64,000 bases of DNA from Gammaproteobacteria bacterium (GCA_030652335.1 JAUSAW010000007.1:1-64000); one strand, 5' to 3'; counted from the first letter of the stretch, positions 44,907 to 55,358 are shown. Notes: a model not told the origin generated them from the letters alone. Numbers and translations: made by a program.

Positions 44907-47090
44907 TTATGGATGCTCTGGCGTAGATGATCCTCGCGTATGTTCAGACGTAGATAATCCTCGAACTGATAAACTGCGCATTAGAGTAGAAAGTGCAGAG
45001 GGCGATGCTGTGGCTGATCGAGTGATTACTGGGCGCCCAATTGATTTTTCTGAATCACCTGAGTTTTGATTAAGTATTTTGGATTTAGGATCGAATATAT
45101 AGACGGGTGGTTTTTCTCCACTTTTAGTTTTTTGGCCTGGTATGAGCATAGCTTCAGTCATATAAGCTTCTAACTTATTAACAGTGTTACAAGATCCCAT
45201 AGTGGGAAGAGTCGAGTGACTATTTAATCCTTTTTTAATTAACCTATGGCATTCCGGTAGTTCAAGGTTGAATAACCCTAAAGTGAAAGTAAAGCTAGGG
45301 CCTGTGGCTAAAATAGTAATTTCTGCACAAATGACTTTCCATTTTTCGCGTGTATTATTTAGCGCAGTTTGGCGTCGCTTAAGTGATTTACTCTGGCCGC
45401 CGTATCTTGCATAAGTACTCTGAATAGTCAGTTCGATTAAGTGATGCCATTGGTTTGGAGCCATTTCATATTTTGATTTATTAAATACCGGCTCCTCTAA
45501 TAATGGGAGTTCATCCGCTGAAGTTGTCGACTGACTGCTGGAGTCAGCTCCGCAGCCGCCCGAGGCCGATCCAAGTGAGTCGTTATGTCCTTTCATTTCT
45601 GATAATCTTTCACGGTCAGCATCGGCATCAGAATAGGGTGTTCCCATTGATAAATCGAACTTAGAGCTGCTATCCATCGATCCTTTTTTTGGCGTTGAGT
45701 AGGGGGAGATTCTAGGTATCTGTAGCGCAAAGAAACTGGGTGAAGGAGGAGTCGGAGTCAGTTTATCCTTTATGATTCCAATGCTTATCTTGATATGAGA
45801 TATTAGCAATCTTCTGAGGTTTTCACTTGCGGCAATATGCTTGCTTAAACTTTCCAATGGTGAGATATCAGATGATTTGGCTGAGGGATGGTTTAATAAT
45901 ATTAATACGCGTTTATCAAGGGTCGTTTTAATAAGTTTGTTATAGAGCTCATAGAGGCAGGTTAATGTATCTTTTCCTTCGCTAAAATGAAGAGGGCTTA
46001 AAAAATTGTTGATTTGCCTAAGGTCACGTTCATACGCGACTATATTTTCATTGTATCGTGTCACTAAATCAGTAAGCGAGCGCGAAAATGCTTCATTGTT
46101 TGATTCTGCATAATAACGCTTATATTTGAGGAGTTCATTAAAGGCCATTATGAAACCTATCAAATCTGGAATAGTAAGCAGCATTAAAAAAGACTCTATA
46201 GTCTCATCAGAGTGCTTGCTCAATGAAAAATAGGCGTTTTCAATCAGGTCCATTACACTAGTGCTATCCGATAGAGGAAGAGGATTTGTTAGTTTTGTGA
46301 TAGCTTCATTTATAGCATCTTCATTCAAAGCCGCCTCACTGACACTTAATTTTTCTGCATAAGCAGGCATGGCTTTTCTTGAAGGGGTGGTGGTGATAGA
46401 AGCCCTTTTGGAAGCAGGTAACGTAAGAATTTTTTTTATCGAATCTCGTATAAAACATAATACAGGATTTACCTCGCGAGGCGAAGTTTGGGGTAGGCTA
46501 TGCAAAATTTTAATGTCAGGTAAGGTTTCAAGGGTAATAGTAGTTAATGCACATGTTTTAATAAAAGCACAGATATCGCTAATAATATCGTCAGAAAGCG
46601 TAAAGTCATCTTTAGGGGTATTTCTAACAAGGCTTACACGCTCTAAGAAATGATAGAGGGCATGATAATATGGAAGAGCTAATCCATCAGGCATGGATGC
46701 AATGCGGGTTTGCATTGTTGATAAGGTTCGGCTTAAGCGTCCTTCTTCGGGCAAGCTCTTATCCTCATCATATATGCCTACCTTATCAAAAAAATCTTTA
46801 TTAATAAAAATACTTAGATCACGTTTAAGGCTGCTGCCGAACATCCAACCTAGAGGCTTCTCTACTATTGAGTCTGTTAAGATGTAAATCAGTACTTTAG
46901 TTTGATTGAGTGTGATCTTATTAGCTTGACATAAGGCTAAAATTTTAGCGGCTATATCGAGTTGTGCGTCTCTCTGTGTATTAAAAATAGAGGCTTTAGT
47001 AGTTTGACGTTTTAATTCATAAGCATTTAGCAAAGTTGTAAATTCATTACAAAATGAATTTTTACTATCATTGGTGCTAATTGAATACAT
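44907..47090 (-). CDS. Large orphan protein with a Ser/Pro-rich middle and tail
   Basis: 727 aa, with AAAGGAA before ATG 47090. I do not recognise the family. It is helical for the first 450 residues, with no signal peptide or membrane helix. Residues about 455 to 550 are low-complexity and acidic/Ser-rich (TPTPPSPSFFALQIPRISPY, ASGGCGADSSSQSTTSADEL), followed by a helical segment and a Ser/Thr-rich tail (SVRGLSTSEHTRGSSTPEHP). The tail has the Ser/Thr/Glu/Pro bias of type IV effector signals. A role as a secreted effector is an inference from style and from its isolation between core genes. Confidence 0.7.
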   Translation of the reverse strand: MYSISTNDSKNSFCNEFTTLLNAYELKRQTTKASIFNTQRDAQLDIAAKILALCQANKITLNQTKVLIYILTDSIVEKPLGWMFGSSLKRDLSIFINKDFFDKVGIYDEDKSLPEEGRLSRTLSTMQTRIASMPDGLALPYYHALYHFLERVSLVRNTPKDDFTLSDDIISDICAFIKTCALTTITLETLPDIKILHSLPQTSPREVNPVLCFIRDSIKKILTLPASKRASITTTPSRKAMPAYAEKLSVSEAALNEDAINEAITKLTNPLPLSDSTSVMDLIENAYFSLSKHSDETIESFLMLLTIPDLIGFIMAFNELLKYKRYYAESNNEAFSRSLTDLVTRYNENIVAYERDLRQINNFLSPLHFSEGKDTLTCLYELYNKLIKTTLDKRVLILLNHPSAKSSDISPLESLSKHIAASENLRRLLISHIKISIGIIKDKLTPTPPSPSFFALQIPRISPYSTPKKGSMDSSSKFDLSMGTPYSDADADRERLSEMKGHNDSLGSASGGCGADSSSQSTTSADELPLLEEPVFNKSKYEMAPNQWHHLIELTIQSTYARYGGQSKSLKRRQTALNNTREKWKVICAEITILATGPSFTFTLGLFNLELPECHRLIKKGLNSHSTLPTMGSCNTVNKLEAYMTEAMLIPGQKTKSGEKPPVYIFDPKSKILNQNSGDSEKSIGRPVITRSATASPSALSTLMRSLSVRGLSTSEHTRGSSTPEHP

Positions 47091-47265
47091 GTCAATTTCC
47101 TTTGGCTATATGAAAGATATAAATACTAAAAATCCATGACCATTATGCTTATGAGTAAATGAAATAGTCAACACAGATAAACTTCAAATATCTGTATGTA
47201 TCTGTAGCTATCGAAATCATAGTAAACTAGTCTACCCTAATAAGATAATTTATCTGGTAATGCAT

Positions 47266-48624
47266 ATGGCAAAAATGAAAATAGTCTATGTCTGCAACGA
47301 ATGTGGCTCCGATCAACCAAAATGGTCTGGACAATGCCCTGAATGTTCGGCATGGAATACCATGGCTGAATTTAAACTTTCTGGCGATAAAAAGAAAGCC
47401 GATGCTGGCGTAGGCTATGCAGGCAGCCAGGCTGTTAAAATTCAACCGATTAAAGATATTAAGCTTTCAGAAATCCCTAGAATCCACACCGGCATGGATG
47501 AATTCGATCGAGTGTTGGGCGGCGGCTTAGTGCCAGGCTCGGTGGTATTAATCGGCGGGGACCCAGGCGTGGGTAAATCCTCTATTCTTTTACAAGTGAT
47601 GGCTTATCTAAGCCAGCACATGAAGGCGCTTTATGTCACCGGTGAGGAATCCGCCGAACAAGTCGCCATGCGTGCACAAAGAATGGATTTGGCCTGCGAT
47701 CAGCTTGAAATTCTAACTGCTACCGAAGTCGATACCATATGCAGCCTAGCAGGCCAGGCGCAACCTAAGGTAATGGTTATCGATTCTATTCAAACCATGT
47801 ATTTACAAGATTTAAGTTCCGCCGCGGGCGGTGTATCTCAAGTGCGAGAAAGCGCTGCCAAGCTCACTCGCTTCGCTAAAGAAACCCATACGGCTGTAAT
47901 ATTGGTCGGGCATGTCACTAAGACCGGCGAGGTTGCAGGGCCCAGAGTCTTAGAGCACATCGTCGATGCGGTCGTGTATCTTGAAGGCAGTGATAATCGA
48001 TATCGCGTCATGCGAGCCGTTAAAAATCGCTTTGGTGCTGTCAATGAGCTTGGTGTATTCGCCATGACCGATAAAGGCATGCGCGAGGTGAAAAACCCCT
48101 CGGCAATCTTTTTAAATCGGACCGAAGAATCCGCTCCCGGCAGTGTGGTAATGATAATTTGGGAAGGAAGCAGGCCGATGCTAGTAGAGCTCCAAGCCTT
48201 AGTCGATGATAATCAGTACGGTCAGCCTAAGCGCTTAGCGGTAGGCTATGATCAATATCGTCTCAATCTGCTATTGGCCGTCATGCATCGCCATGCCGGC
48301 GTATTTTTAGGCGGGCAGGATGTATTCGTTAACGTAGTCGGCGGCATTAAAGTCATGGAAACCAGCGCCGATCTACCTTTAGTATTAGCGATGTTATCCA
48401 GCTTTAAAAATAAAGCTATCCCTCAAGATTTAATCGCCTTTGGCGAGGTAGGTCTATCGGGTGAAATTAGGCCTGTTGCCAATGGACAGGATCGTCTGCA
48501 TGAAGCGGTTAAGCATGGCTTTAAACGCGCCATAGTGCCAGCAGCGAATGTCATTAAAGGCGGAGTGCCAGGCTTAGAGATTATCGGTGTGAAGAAAATT
48601 AGTGAGGCTTTGCAGTACATATAA
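47266..48624 (+). CDS. radA: DNA repair protein RadA (Sms)
   Basis: 452 aa from ATG 47266; ATG 47260 and 47275 are also in frame, and the start MAKMKIVYVCNECGSDQPKW matches RadA best. The C4 zinc finger is CNEC...CPEC (residues 9-30). Walker A is GGDPGVGKSSILL, the KNRFG motif is in AVKNRFGAVNELG, and the C-terminal Lon-protease-like domain follows. It promotes branch migration in recombinational repair. The last 17 codons occur again at 50189-50242 with mostly synonymous changes, showing that a segment was inserted at the gene's 3' end. Confidence 0.95.
   Translation: MAKMKIVYVCNECGSDQPKWSGQCPECSAWNTMAEFKLSGDKKKADAGVGYAGSQAVKIQPIKDIKLSEIPRIHTGMDEFDRVLGGGLVPGSVVLIGGDPGVGKSSILLQVMAYLSQHMKALYVTGEESAEQVAMRAQRMDLACDQLEILTATEVDTICSLAGQAQPKVMVIDSIQTMYLQDLSSAAGGVSQVRESAAKLTRFAKETHTAVILVGHVTKTGEVAGPRVLEHIVDAVVYLEGSDNRYRVMRAVKNRFGAVNELGVFAMTDKGMREVKNPSAIFLNRTEESAPGSVVMIIWEGSRPMLVELQALVDDNQYGQPKRLAVGYDQYRLNLLLAVMHRHAGVFLGGQDVFVNVVGGIKVMETSADLPLVLAMLSSFKNKAIPQDLIAFGEVGLSGEIRPVANGQDRLHEAVKHGFKRAIVPAANVIKGGVPGLEIIGVKKISEALQYI
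48571..48624 (+). repeat. radA 3' end, copy in use
   Basis: The functional terminal codons of radA. Pairs with 50189-50242 (44 of 54 bases identical, same orientation). Confidence 0.85.
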
Positions 48625-48626
48625 AA

Positions 48627-48717
48627 ACATCCCCAAAACAACAATTATTATTTTTGGGATGTAATAATCCATTGACTTTTAACATCCCCAAAATGATAAT
48701 GCTGTATTAGGGGATGT
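48627..48717 (+). promoter_or_regulatory. Promoter with inverted-repeat operator for the ATPase gene
   Basis: TTGACT (48672-48677) and GATAAT (48695-48700) are 17 nt apart. The -10 box lies between ACATCCCC (48682-48689) and its complement GGGGATGT (48710-48717). Two more half-sites, ACATCCCCAAAA (48627) and TTTTTGGGATGT (48651), stand just upstream. Four copies of one half-site around one promoter imply a specific repressor. The upstream pair has no T run, so it is not a terminator. Confidence 0.7.
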
Positions 48718-48731
48718 TTGTTGGGGTGCAT

Positions 48732-50174
48732 ATGTCAGCAGAACTATTTGTTGGTAGAGCCAAGGAGCTTGAAGAGCTTGGTTCATTATTCAGCAAGAAA
48801 AGTTCAAGTCTTGTTGTTATTCGAGGTAGGCGCCGTATAGGCAAGAGTAGGCTTGCTAAAGAGTTTGCAAAAAACGATAGGTTTTTAAGATTTTCTGGTT
48901 CTCCACCGAGATCCGATACAACAGCGCAAGAAGAACGTGATATTTTTATGCGACAAATTTGTCAGCAAACATCCTTACCTGAGGGGCAGTATGATGATTG
49001 GAGTAAGTTATTTCAGTTATTTGCAACCCAAACGGAAAAGGGGCGGGTAATTATTTTATTTGATGAAATATCATGGATGGGGTCAAAGGACCCTGGTTTT
49101 TTAGGCAAGCTTAAAACGGCATGGGATCTACTGTTTAGTGAGAATCCACAGCTAATTTTAATACTCTGTGGTTCTGTTTCTTACTGGATTGAAAAAAATA
49201 TTTTAGCCAGCACAGGATTTATGGGTCGAATTTCGCTGGATATTGTTTTAGAAGAGCTGCCTTTAAGTGATTGTAATGAACTGCTCATTAAGAAGGGCAG
49301 TAAAGCCAACGCGTATGAGAAATTTAAGCTGTTTTCTATAACTGGTGGGGTTCCTCGTTATTTAGAAGAAATTAAGCCAAAATTATCGGCAAATGAAAAT
49401 ATTAAACGACTGTGCTTTAGTAAAAGTGGCGTATTATTTCGAGAGTTTAATGATATATTTCATGACCTTTTCACTACCAAGAGCCACTATTATAAAAAAA
49501 TGGTTGAGCTTCTTTTAGAGGGGAGTCTGGAATATTCAGAAATATGCAAAAGATTAAAGGTCGAAAAAGGCGGTCATTGGGCTTTGCATCTGGAAGAATT
49601 GATTCAGGCTGGTTTTCTTAAGAAAGATTATACGTGGAATATTAAGACAGGAAAAATTTCTCGATTTAATAAGTATAGGTTGAGCGATAATTATCTACGA
49701 TTTTATCTAAAATATATTGAGACTAATAAAGCAAAAATTGAAAAAGGTGATTTTGAAGAAAGAGCATTAAGCAGCTTTCCTGGTTGGGATAGCATTATGA
49801 GCTTACAGTTTGAGAACCTTGTGTTAAATAATGCAAAATACATATGGAAGAAACTGGGGCTTAATGTAAATGATATAGTGACTCATGGAGCATATTTTCA
49901 AAATACAACTAAGCTTCACCAGGGTTGCCAGATTGATTATCTTATTAAGACTAGGCATAACACTTTGTTTGCGTGTGAAATTAAGTTTTCCAGAAATGCT
50001 ATAGGGTCAGATATTTTAAATGAGATGAAGCAAAAAATTGATAGGCTAATTTTGCCTAGAGGTTATTCTTGCTGGCCAGTATTAATTCATGTCAATGGCG
50101 TTAGTGATGCCGTAAATGAAAGTGAATATTTTAGCCGTATTATTGATTTTACAGAGTCTTTAAGCCAAGTTTAG
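48732..50174 (+). CDS. AAA ATPase of the archaeal-type (DUF234-like) family with a PD-(D/E)xK-like C-terminus
   Basis: 480 aa from ATG 48732 with GGGG upstream; the ATG at 48714 is inside the operator repeat. LFVGRAKELEELGSLF and Walker A GRRRIGKS (residues 32-39) start the ATPase; Walker B is VIILFDEISWM. A winged-helix part (LEYSEICKRLKVEKGGHWAL) follows. The C-terminal domain has Asp402 (CQIDYLI) and Glu416-x-Lys418 (FACEIKFS), the nuclease-fold arrangement. This family is sporadic and often horizontally acquired; in prokaryotes it is found with mobile elements and possibly defence, function unproven. The gene is in the radA insertion. Confidence 0.85.
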   Translation: MSAELFVGRAKELEELGSLFSKKSSSLVVIRGRRRIGKSRLAKEFAKNDRFLRFSGSPPRSDTTAQEERDIFMRQICQQTSLPEGQYDDWSKLFQLFATQTEKGRVIILFDEISWMGSKDPGFLGKLKTAWDLLFSENPQLILILCGSVSYWIEKNILASTGFMGRISLDIVLEELPLSDCNELLIKKGSKANAYEKFKLFSITGGVPRYLEEIKPKLSANENIKRLCFSKSGVLFREFNDIFHDLFTTKSHYYKKMVELLLEGSLEYSEICKRLKVEKGGHWALHLEELIQAGFLKKDYTWNIKTGKISRFNKYRLSDNYLRFYLKYIETNKAKIEKGDFEERALSSFPGWDSIMSLQFENLVLNNAKYIWKKLGLNVNDIVTHGAYFQNTTKLHQGCQIDYLIKTRHNTLFACEIKFSRNAIGSDILNEMKQKIDRLILPRGYSCWPVLIHVNGVSDAVNESEYFSRIIDFTESLSQV

Positions 50175-50188
50175 AATAGGCTCGTATC

Positions 50189-50242
50189 AGCTTGAAGATT
50201 ATCAGTGTGAAGAAAATTAGCGAAGCGCTGCAGTATATTTAA
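50189..50242 (+). repeat. Displaced copy of the radA 3' end
   Basis: Encodes SLKIISVKKISEALQYI and a stop if read in the radA frame, but is detached from any start. Differences from the functional copy are mostly synonymous, so it was under selection as coding sequence until displaced. Confidence 0.85.
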
Positions 50243-50258
50243 AGCCATTCGTGCAATA

Positions 50259-51047
50259 CTAACTGAGGTCACTTTCTACGCATTTTTGGCCACTTTGTGA
50301 TCTTGCCCCAGATTCGAACACTCTTGGGCTGTCAGGTAATAGCAAGGGGTTTTCCACATAATTTTGCCTCATGGCCTTAGCCTTGTTATAAAATTCCGTC
50401 GCTTTGCTTTGATAATATTCAGCAATAGCCGGCTCTCCATGATAATGCTCTATTTCATATTTGGATTGTTTACTATAAATATCAGCAGCTTCTGTATACT
50501 TGAAGGCTGCCAGAATAAAATTTTCTAATTGTTCATTATTGTGCGCCTCTTCTAACAAAGTCTTCGCTTTAGCAGCATCAATAGCAGTTTCTTCAATAAT
50601 GGCTTTAATATTATTTCTAGGATAATCAGCTGACCAGAATTCAATCCTTTGTTCAATTGTGCAAAGGCAATCAGGTGCATGTGCATCAAGACCCAAGCCT
50701 TCTTTATAGTTAGGCTCGAAGAACATTAAAAGCCTAAACAATGGAAGATTTAATTTGCGTATTGCATAATGAAATAGGCTAAGGCCTAGGCTTAGCTTAT
50801 GTGGCATTGTGCCTGCTTCAAAAAGTATAATCGCTATTTTATAGTTTGGTGGGAAAGTCTTTGCTAATGCACAGTAAATAGGCCAACCAGTATCGTCTTT
50901 ATCTTGATGAAGGGCGTTTAATAATATGGATTCGCCTCGATCGTTCAGACGGGCAACATACTGCTCAACATCTTGAGCATTACCCTTGCTGACTAAAGAA
51001 TGCAGAGGATAGTCATCTGGTGAAGATAAAGTAAGTGCTTTAAACAT
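50259..51047 (-). CDS. Orphan protein with degenerate ankyrin-like and TPR-like helices
   Basis: 262 aa from ATG 51047 (GAGGG four bases upstream); an in-frame ATG at 51089 has no site. DDYPLHSLVSKGNAQDVEQY looks like an ankyrin repeat (PLHxAV..G....V..L), followed by LSLGLSLFHYAIRKLNLPLF as a second. After residue 170, KYTEAADIYSKQSKYEIEHY and YQSKATEFYNKAKAMRQNYV are TPR/MIT-like helices. No signal peptide or membrane helix. Ankyrin-type proteins are frequent effectors in intracellular gammaproteobacteria. It lies downstream of a Cys-rich membrane protein gene on the same strand. Confidence 0.6.
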   Translation of the reverse strand: MFKALTLSSPDDYPLHSLVSKGNAQDVEQYVARLNDRGESILLNALHQDKDDTGWPIYCALAKTFPPNYKIAIILFEAGTMPHKLSLGLSLFHYAIRKLNLPLFRLLMFFEPNYKEGLGLDAHAPDCLCTIEQRIEFWSADYPRNNIKAIIEETAIDAAKAKTLLEEAHNNEQLENFILAAFKYTEAADIYSKQSKYEIEHYHGEPAIAEYYQSKATEFYNKAKAMRQNYVENPLLLPDSPRVFESGARSQSGQKCVESDLS

Positions 51048-51123
51048 GCTACCCTCGCGCTCATTAGGATCGCTATTGGCTATAAGCATATCAAAACCAT
51101 GCTTTGAAGCAAGCTTGGCACAC

Positions 51124-52020
51124 TTAAAAGTCTATATGACTGGGAGCCACTTCTGGCGCATTTTGATTTTGACTAAGAGTGATTGCAGCAGTCGTAAAAG
51201 GTATAGAAGCTAATTCCGTTCTCAATCTGGGTATTACTTCATCGCCTCTATTAGTTCTAATTTCTTCTGTTACTTGACTGCCCAAAAGAACCATTGTATT
51301 TTCTGGATCTACCAATACCTGTTTTAATAAATAATCATTTGATAACTTATTGTATTCATTGTTTAATTCTATGACTTCCATATCACCATAGCGATTCAGG
51401 CATGGCTCAAAAATATGGTATAAAAGCAATGTGGCAATGATAATGCTTACATAAGGCCAGGGGTTTCTAAAATCTTCATTGGAGATATCAATCTGTGATG
51501 CAAATTTTAGGATGGGGATTATTACTAGGCTGGCAACTTGAAAGCCTGTTGGTAATAAATGAAGTGCAACCATCTTTTTACGTGTATTAGTTAGTATATC
51601 TAATGATTGACTGGAACGAATAGATTGAGGCGGGAGCCTTAATAGGGCGGCAATCTTTTCTTGAAGTGCTGTCTCTTTATTATAATTTAAATTAAGGCTC
51701 CATGCTTTCATTAGTAGGGTAGTAAGCCCGCTAATAATAGCAAAGCCCATGCCAATTCCGAAAGTCGGTTTTGTATTGAACATATACATGCAGGTACTAA
51801 TAGAGCTTATAGTCATAGCTAACTTAGAAAAACTTTCCTTTGTACAGGCACAATTGCCGCAACTGGAACATCTGGTCTTGCACTCATTTTTTTGAGGTAA
51901 TGGAGCGCCTAAAGCCTGATGTGCGGAGTTGCTATGTGTTTGAGTCACACTTGCATCGACTAATACTCCTGCGCCGGCGATTGAAACTACAGTTTCCTCG
52001 GCCCTAGTCCCGCCTTCCAT
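51124..52020 (-). CDS. Orphan membrane protein with a cysteine cluster
   Basis: 298 aa, with GGAGG four bases before ATG 52020. Residues 47 to 61 hold CKTRCSSCGNCACTK, five or more cysteines that could bind metal. Hydrophobic segments follow near residues 65 to 82, 90 to 108, 155 to 178 and 190 to 205, suggesting four membrane helices, then a soluble polar C-terminal part of about 90 residues (VIELNNEYNKLSNDYLLKQV). I do not recognise the family. It is upstream of the ankyrin-like gene with 76 bp between. Confidence 0.6.
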   Translation of the reverse strand: MEGGTRAEETVVSIAGAGVLVDASVTQTHSNSAHQALGAPLPQKNECKTRCSSCGNCACTKESFSKLAMTISSISTCMYMFNTKPTFGIGMGFAIISGLTTLLMKAWSLNLNYNKETALQEKIAALLRLPPQSIRSSQSLDILTNTRKKMVALHLLPTGFQVASLVIIPILKFASQIDISNEDFRNPWPYVSIIIATLLLYHIFEPCLNRYGDMEVIELNNEYNKLSNDYLLKQVLVDPENTMVLLGSQVTEEIRTNRGDEVIPRLRTELASIPFTTAAITLSQNQNAPEVAPSHIDF

Positions 52021-52112
52021 GCATCCTCCATGATTTTAAGCTTTAGTATACAAATCATACAGTTAATATTGTTTATGTGCAACGAAGAAAATGATTAGTA
52101 TTAATAATAAAA

Positions 52113-53057
52113 CTATGGGATCTGAGGAAGCAGCCATTTTCTAATCAAAGAATTTTGAGGAAAAGCCTGCTCAATGCTATCGGCTCGATAATGACAATTT
52201 AGTAAATCAGATAGGTCTAGGTTTGAGTTTCCAACCTCGCTAATCAAGCCTTTTTTAATATGTAAGCTCAAAGTATCGCCATTCTCGGTTTTTAGGTGAT
52301 GTACAAAGGGAAGGGTTTTGGCATATTGCCACTCCCAGGTTTGATATTGTTCAAAGCTTGCCATTAGGCTTTGCTGGCTTTGCAAGTCGTTACTATCCAG
52401 CAACTCGATGCTGGCAAAGGTTTGATAGTGATCTTGAAACTGTTTTACTATCGCTTGCAGCATGGGAAGATACTGAATAAAGGGGTTAAGCTTTTGTAAG
52501 TTGATTACCTTGGAGCGCACGGATTTAACACCAGTAGCTTCGATGTCGATATCGGGAGCGCGCAAACACTCTCGCAATAAATCGACATTGGCATCTAATA
52601 AAAGCGTGCCGTGATGAAATGCAAAATCTTTGGTTTCACGAAAAGCGCTACCGGATATTTTATAAGCCTCGTTTTGATGATCGATAAGAATATCATTGCG
52701 TTCTGAAATACTGGGCTTTAAGTCAAAAAGTCTCAGGGCTGAGGCGACTATCTCTAGATTGCGACGCTTATCATAATCCGCTTTGGGTGAGAAAAACGTA
52801 AAATTTAAGTTACCTAAGTCATGAAATACCGTGCCGCCGCCACTTTGACGCCTGGCGAGTTTAACACCGTGTTTTTGCATGGCTTTAAGGTTGCACTCTA
52901 CCCAGGGGTTTTGAGCGCGGCCGATAATAACAGAAGGCTCATTGCGCCATATTAATAAGATCTGTTCATTGGATTGAAGCTGGCGAAAAATCCAATCCTC
53001 GGTGGCTAGATTAAACCAAGGATTGGTGTTTTCAGATACTATAATTCGAACGGACAA
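52113..53057 (-). CDS. lplA: Lipoate-protein ligase A
   Basis: 314 aa, starting with TTG at 53057, three bases after the fabI stop, with GAAGAG overlapping that stop; the start matches LplA (SVRIIVSENTNPWFNLATED). RRQSGGGTVFHDLGNLNFTF and the catalytic Lys in AYKISGSAFRETKDFAFHHG are family motifs. It activates free lipoate with ATP and transfers it to lipoyl domains. A C-terminal accessory domain is present. The third gene of the serS-fabI-lplA operon, translationally coupled to fabI. Confidence 0.93.
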   Translation of the reverse strand: MSVRIIVSENTNPWFNLATEDWIFRQLQSNEQILLIWRNEPSVIIGRAQNPWVECNLKAMQKHGVKLARRQSGGGTVFHDLGNLNFTFFSPKADYDKRRNLEIVASALRLFDLKPSISERNDILIDHQNEAYKISGSAFRETKDFAFHHGTLLLDANVDLLRECLRAPDIDIEATGVKSVRSKVINLQKLNPFIQYLPMLQAIVKQFQDHYQTFASIELLDSNDLQSQQSLMASFEQYQTWEWQYAKTLPFVHHLKTENGDTLSLHIKKGLISEVGNSNLDLSDLLNCHYRADSIEQAFPQNSLIRKWLLPQIP

Positions 53058-53060
53058 GGT

Positions 53061-53852
53061 TTACTCTTCAGATAAAGTAGGTACACCGATCGTGCTAAAA
53101 CCACAGTCTACATGGATAGTTTCGCCAGTTATCGCCGAGGCTAGGTCTGAGGATAAGAATGCCGCCACGTTACCAACTTCTTCTGTCGTTACGTTGCGTT
53201 TTAGTGGGGAGACTTGAGCTACATGATCGAGCATTTTGCGGAAGCCTTTAATTCCAGAGGCGGCCAAGGTGCGGATAGGGCCGGCTGAGATCGCATTAAC
53301 GCGGATGCCTTCAGCTCCCATGCTTTGGGCTGCATAACGAACAGCAGACTCCAGGCTAGCCTTGGCTAAGCCCATGGTATTGTAATTGCTTACAGCGCGT
53401 TCTCCGCCTAAATAGGTTAGGGCGGTAATCGAACCATTGCGGCCTTGCATCATAGGGCGTCCGGCTTTAGCTAGTGCACATAGGCTATAGGCGCTAATAT
53501 CGTGGGCAATTCTAAAGCCTTCACGAGTTACATTATTGATAAAGTCACCTTCTAATTGATCGGCGGTAGCAAAAGCCACGGCGTGAATAATAATATCCAG
53601 GCCATCCCATACTTTGCCAAGCTCTGTAAATACTGCTTCGATATCGGAATCCGATGCCACGTCGCAAGGCAAGATGGCTTTAGGGTTAAAGTTTGAAGCA
53701 AGTTTGGTAACGCGCTCTTTCATCTTATCGTTAACATAGGTGAAGGCTAATTCACACCCTTCGCGATGCATAGCTTCTGCAATACCATAGGCTATCGAGC
53801 GATCGCTCATCAGCCCAGTAATTAGTGCACGTTTACCTGTTAAAAATCCCAT
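53061..53852 (-). CDS. fabI: Enoyl-ACP reductase (NADH)
   Basis: 263 aa (E. coli 262). The cofactor motif is [20 protein letters not shown], the FabI form of the SDR glycine motif. The catalytic site is Tyr-x6-Lys in [14 protein letters not shown]. It reduces trans-2-enoyl-ACP in the final step of each fatty-acid elongation round. It follows serS by 10 bp with an AAGGAG site. FabI is the target of triclosan. Confidence 0.97.
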   Translation of the reverse strand: MGFLTGKRALITGLMSDRSIAYGIAEAMHREGCELAFTYVNDKMKERVTKLASNFNPKAILPCDVASDSDIEAVFTELGKVWDGLDIIIHAVAFATADQLEGDFINNVTREGFRIAHDISAYSLCALAKAGRPMMQGRNGSITALTYLGGERAVSNYNTMGLAKASLESAVRYAAQSMGAEGIRVNAISAGPIRTLAASGIKGFRKMLDHVAQVSPLKRNVTTEEVGNVAAFLSSDLASAITGETIHVDCGFSTIGVPTLSEE

Positions 53853-53862
53853 TACTTACTCC

Positions 53863-55152
<1,290 letters not shown>

Positions 55153-55278
55153 TTATAATAAATATTCGTTTGGGATACTACCATAAAATGCTCTAACATT
55201 TAAAAGCTTCGATCGTAAAAATTGCATGTTTTGGTACATCGTCAAGAGCATGGCAATGCATCTATTTTATATAAGGTC

Positions 55279-55358
55279 ATGATATATAACGATTTATTAT
55301 AATTATTCCAGCTTTGTTTATGTGTTTTATTAGAATGATATATAATGTTTTATTAGAA
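55279..55358 (+). repeat. AT-rich short direct repeats upstream of the PAS protein gene
   Basis: TGTTTTATTAGAA occurs at 55323-55335 and 55346-55358, 23 bp apart. ATGATATATAA precedes a TTTATTA unit at 55279 and again at 55335. The repeats lie 70 to 150 bp before the gene and could be regulator sites, or AT-rich drift. Confidence 0.5.

Larger units (their letters stand above)
48571..50242. mobile_element. Segment inserted at the 3' end of radA, with the 3' end duplicated
   Basis: The final 54 bases of radA (48571-48624) recur at 50189-50242 with 44 identities. Both copies encode VKKISEALQYI and a stop; six of ten differences are third-position or Leu-codon synonymous changes. Between them is one ATPase gene with its own promoter. 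The simplest reading is that an element carried a substitute radA 3' end and displaced the native one downstream. No integrase is in the segment. Confidence 0.55.

Noticed and set aside
48627..48662. Rho-independent terminator for radA
   Set aside because: The hairpin arms are present but there is no T run on the forward strand, and the same half-site recurs around the next promoter, so an operator fits better.
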